From: Corella eumyota
Taxonomy: Eukaryota > Chordata > Ascidiacea > Phlebobranchia > Corellidae
DNA length: 64,000 nucleotides
Assembly: GCA_963082875.1 (NCBI GenBank)
Contig: OY720097.1
Location: 16,004,501 to 16,068,500, forward strand
Direction: 5' to 3'
Shown: piece after piece, positions 62,120-64,000 of the stretch
Layout of the letters: each line of letters opens with the position of its first letter
How positions within the stretch are numbered: the stretch's first letter is position 1
Translations under genes and position numbers: made by a program
The notes under the pieces: generated by a model
What the model saw: the letters and a program-made list of their open reading frames with translations, nothing else
Told to the model about the DNA's origin: nothing
Databases searched by the model: none

Positions 62120-63019
62120 TATTGTTCACAAAACTATATAAACTTTCAATTCTAAAACTTAAAAAAAAAATTAATAATCAGATAATGACTGCTTTTATTT
62201 ACGGACTAGTATGCGAGCTACTTAATTTATTTAATAATGTAAGATTAGTTGTTAGTAGATAGTACATTTGAAAAAAAATTAAAAAAGGTTTTGTCTACGT
62301 AACACAAAAGTCTGAATGTCAGTCTCTTTCAACATATAATTCTACCTAAACTTAAATTCTCCCATCTTAGCAAACAATATACCATATACAAATTATGATT
62401 TCATGAAGTTTACCACTAAGTAGTACCTAAGCCGTCCGCGGATGATGTAGCGCATACACAAAAAGCAAATGTTTACGTCAGACTTGAACCATGACGCACT
62501 TAAGCAAACAAGATAAAAAGAAATGCTCGCTACCCCCCACTGCCGGTAGCCACTACTTTTATTTTTTTGTAACTCACAAAAAAAGTTTGTTTTTTTATCC
62601 TTTAAAACTTACAATTTACAAATAGTTCTTTTATTAGTTAAAGCTTATTTATTACAAAAAGTTTACCAACATACAGTATGATCAGTAAATTAGTTGACTA
62701 TACGTTTTTTAAAACACACAAGTGCTACTATTAACTGCATCTTAAATACAGAGGGTTGTTTAATGGCAACTACAATATAAAAGCAAATTACAAATAAATT
62801 ACAATACAGATGTTAATATTGCATTGCGAAAGGTTATGGCAATTCAACTTACAGATACTAGCTTCACACTTAAAAATATTAAAAACTAAATAAAAAACAC
62901 AATAATTCTATAAAGACTGCTAAAATCTAGCATAAAAAAATTAAAAGCTCGAATATAATTATGCTATTCTTTTAACATACAAAATTAAATAAAAAGTTAC
63001 AAAATTCTGAAAACCGCAA
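62120..63019. other. Intergenic region between the RING ligase and LCLAT1
   Basis: It holds the RING-ligase promoter; the CpG-containing stretch near 62435-62545 is a candidate. It also holds the 3' flank of LCLAT1. No exon found. Confidence 0.4.
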
Positions 63020-63741
63020 TTAGTTTTCCTTATCTAAATATTTTTTGTAAGGGCTATTTCCAGAAGAGGCATCACCTGCACCATATTGTGTAGGTACAAC
63101 ACTATGTTTACCCCACAACTTTTCAGGCTTTTTAAACTGCTCATACAGTAACATTTCCAATTTCTCGACCCCACCAATAGCATAACCCTGACATAAATAA
63201 AACGCAACTATCATTAGAAAATACCAGCGTGCAAATGCGCTCACATACATAAGATAAAAAGTTAATATCATAATCAACCACCAAGCAACAAATGCAATAT
63301 AAGTAAGGCCAGGTCTTGGGTCAAGTTTGGGCTTTTTACTTGACTTAAACTTGCGCTCAGAGTGATTTTCATTGCTATAAAAGTCTTTTAAAAGTTTTTC
63401 TTTTTTAAACCAAAGTTTTTGGCACCATTTGGACAATTCCTCTTCATCTTCTGGCAGCTATCAAAAAAATCATAAGAAAAATTACCATAATATTGCAATA
63501 AATAAATATGTTAAAATTTTTACTACAAATCTATAAACTTATGTATTTAATAATTGTTGGCAAACCACTCATAAAAAAATGTAAATTTTATTACTAAAAA
63601 AACTTACTTCTGAAATTGAGTATCGTTTAATATGGAAGTGAACTTCTCTGGGTACTTCCCCCTTTATAATATTCAACTCACTTTGAGGTAAATTGTATGG
63701 GTAACCCACAGTTACATCATGGACTGCCTGTATTCCACTTA
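63020..63741 (-). CDS. LCLAT1: Lysocardiolipin acyltransferase 1, C-terminal part (gene runs off the window)
   Basis: Two exons seen, in coding order 63741-63608 and 63457-63020; 5' exons lie beyond 64000, so the HX4D acyltransferase motif is not in view. Seen: VHDVTVGYPYNLPQSELNII, then GEVPREVHFHIKRYSIS, LPEDEEELSKWCQKLWFKKE, two hydrophobic segments (YIAFVAWWLIMILTFYLMYV; WYFLMIVAFYLCQGYAIGG), and a Lys/Gly/Ser-rich tail. The order VTVAYP...FPREIHFH...W-C--RW-EKE matches LCLAT1/ALCAT1 in the AGPAT family, which remodels cardiolipin and phosphatidylinositol in ER membranes. The related AGPAT3-5 are less similar in the tail. Only about 190 residues are visible. Confidence 0.85.
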
Positions 63742-64000
63742 CTAAAAGAAACATATACATATTAAATAAAACATACAAAATACCAATGTTGCACCTAATA
63801 TAAACATAGGTATTAGTTTAAATAATAATTGAATAACTGAATGTCTAAAAAAATTTAGTAAAACATTACGTTAAATTAGTATAGGCTATAGCTTATTTAA
63901 AAAGATAAAAATCACATATGTTCTACAAGGGTAGTATGATATTGCGTAGTTAAGTTACAGATTAATATTACTAAAACCCTTATCTTGTTAGGAAAACATT
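63742..64000. other. Intron of LCLAT1 at the window edge
   Basis: Sequence upstream of the acceptor at 63742. No further exon is seen to the end of the window. Confidence 0.5.

Overview
The window reads as a chordate nuclear chromosome from an ascidian tunicate, most likely Ciona-like. It is strongly AT-rich, its genes are compact with many short GT-AG introns, and it encodes a voltage-sensing phosphatase built like Ci-VSP. The conserved genes (mitochondrial-type P450, TRAPPC11, NUP214, the C7orf25/DUF1308 protein, a Goliath-type RING ligase, LCLAT1) are metazoan. The species is an inference. I built the exon models by hand from splice sites and protein-family knowledge; where all exon ends were fixed, the lengths sum to a multiple of three.

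Layout. 0.4-4.1 kb (+): a mitochondrial-clan cytochrome P450 with a very long N-terminal extension. 4.4-5.3 kb: copy 1 of a repeat element whose inverted sister lies at 40.5-41.5 kb. 6.4-11.5 kb (-): complete TRAPPC11 in ten exons. 12.1-19.7 kb: a cluster of three related secreted-protein genes (one -, two +), each with a signal peptide, 2-5 thrombospondin-1-like modules, a Thr-rich linker, a long Ser-Asp repeat and a short basic Tyr-rich tail. 21.7-30.2 kb: a tandem segmental duplication of a convergent gene pair (a coiled-coil gene and a four-pass membrane protein gene). The second coiled-coil copy has decayed, while both membrane-protein copies are intact. 31.3-32.4 kb (-): another four-pass membrane protein. 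32.4-41.9 kb: a gene-poor island of satellites, a MITE-like element and tandem repeats, with one orphan open exon near 39.8 kb. 41.9-57.1 kb (-): NUP214, C7orf25 and the voltage-sensing phosphatase, head to tail about 0.4 kb apart. 58.3-62.1 kb (-): a PA-TM-RING E3 ligase. 63.0-64.0 kb (-): the 3' end of LCLAT1, which continues beyond the window.

Most genes are unrelated housekeeping functions (ER-Golgi trafficking, nuclear pore, phosphoinositide signalling, ubiquitin ligation, phospholipid acylation). The two groups that look like local innovation are the TSP1/Ser-Asp/Tyr-tail cluster and the duplicated four-pass proteins with a large, fast-changing outer loop. I see no CRISPR array, no rRNA and no tRNA, and I recognised no retroviral, LTR or Polinton coding sequence.
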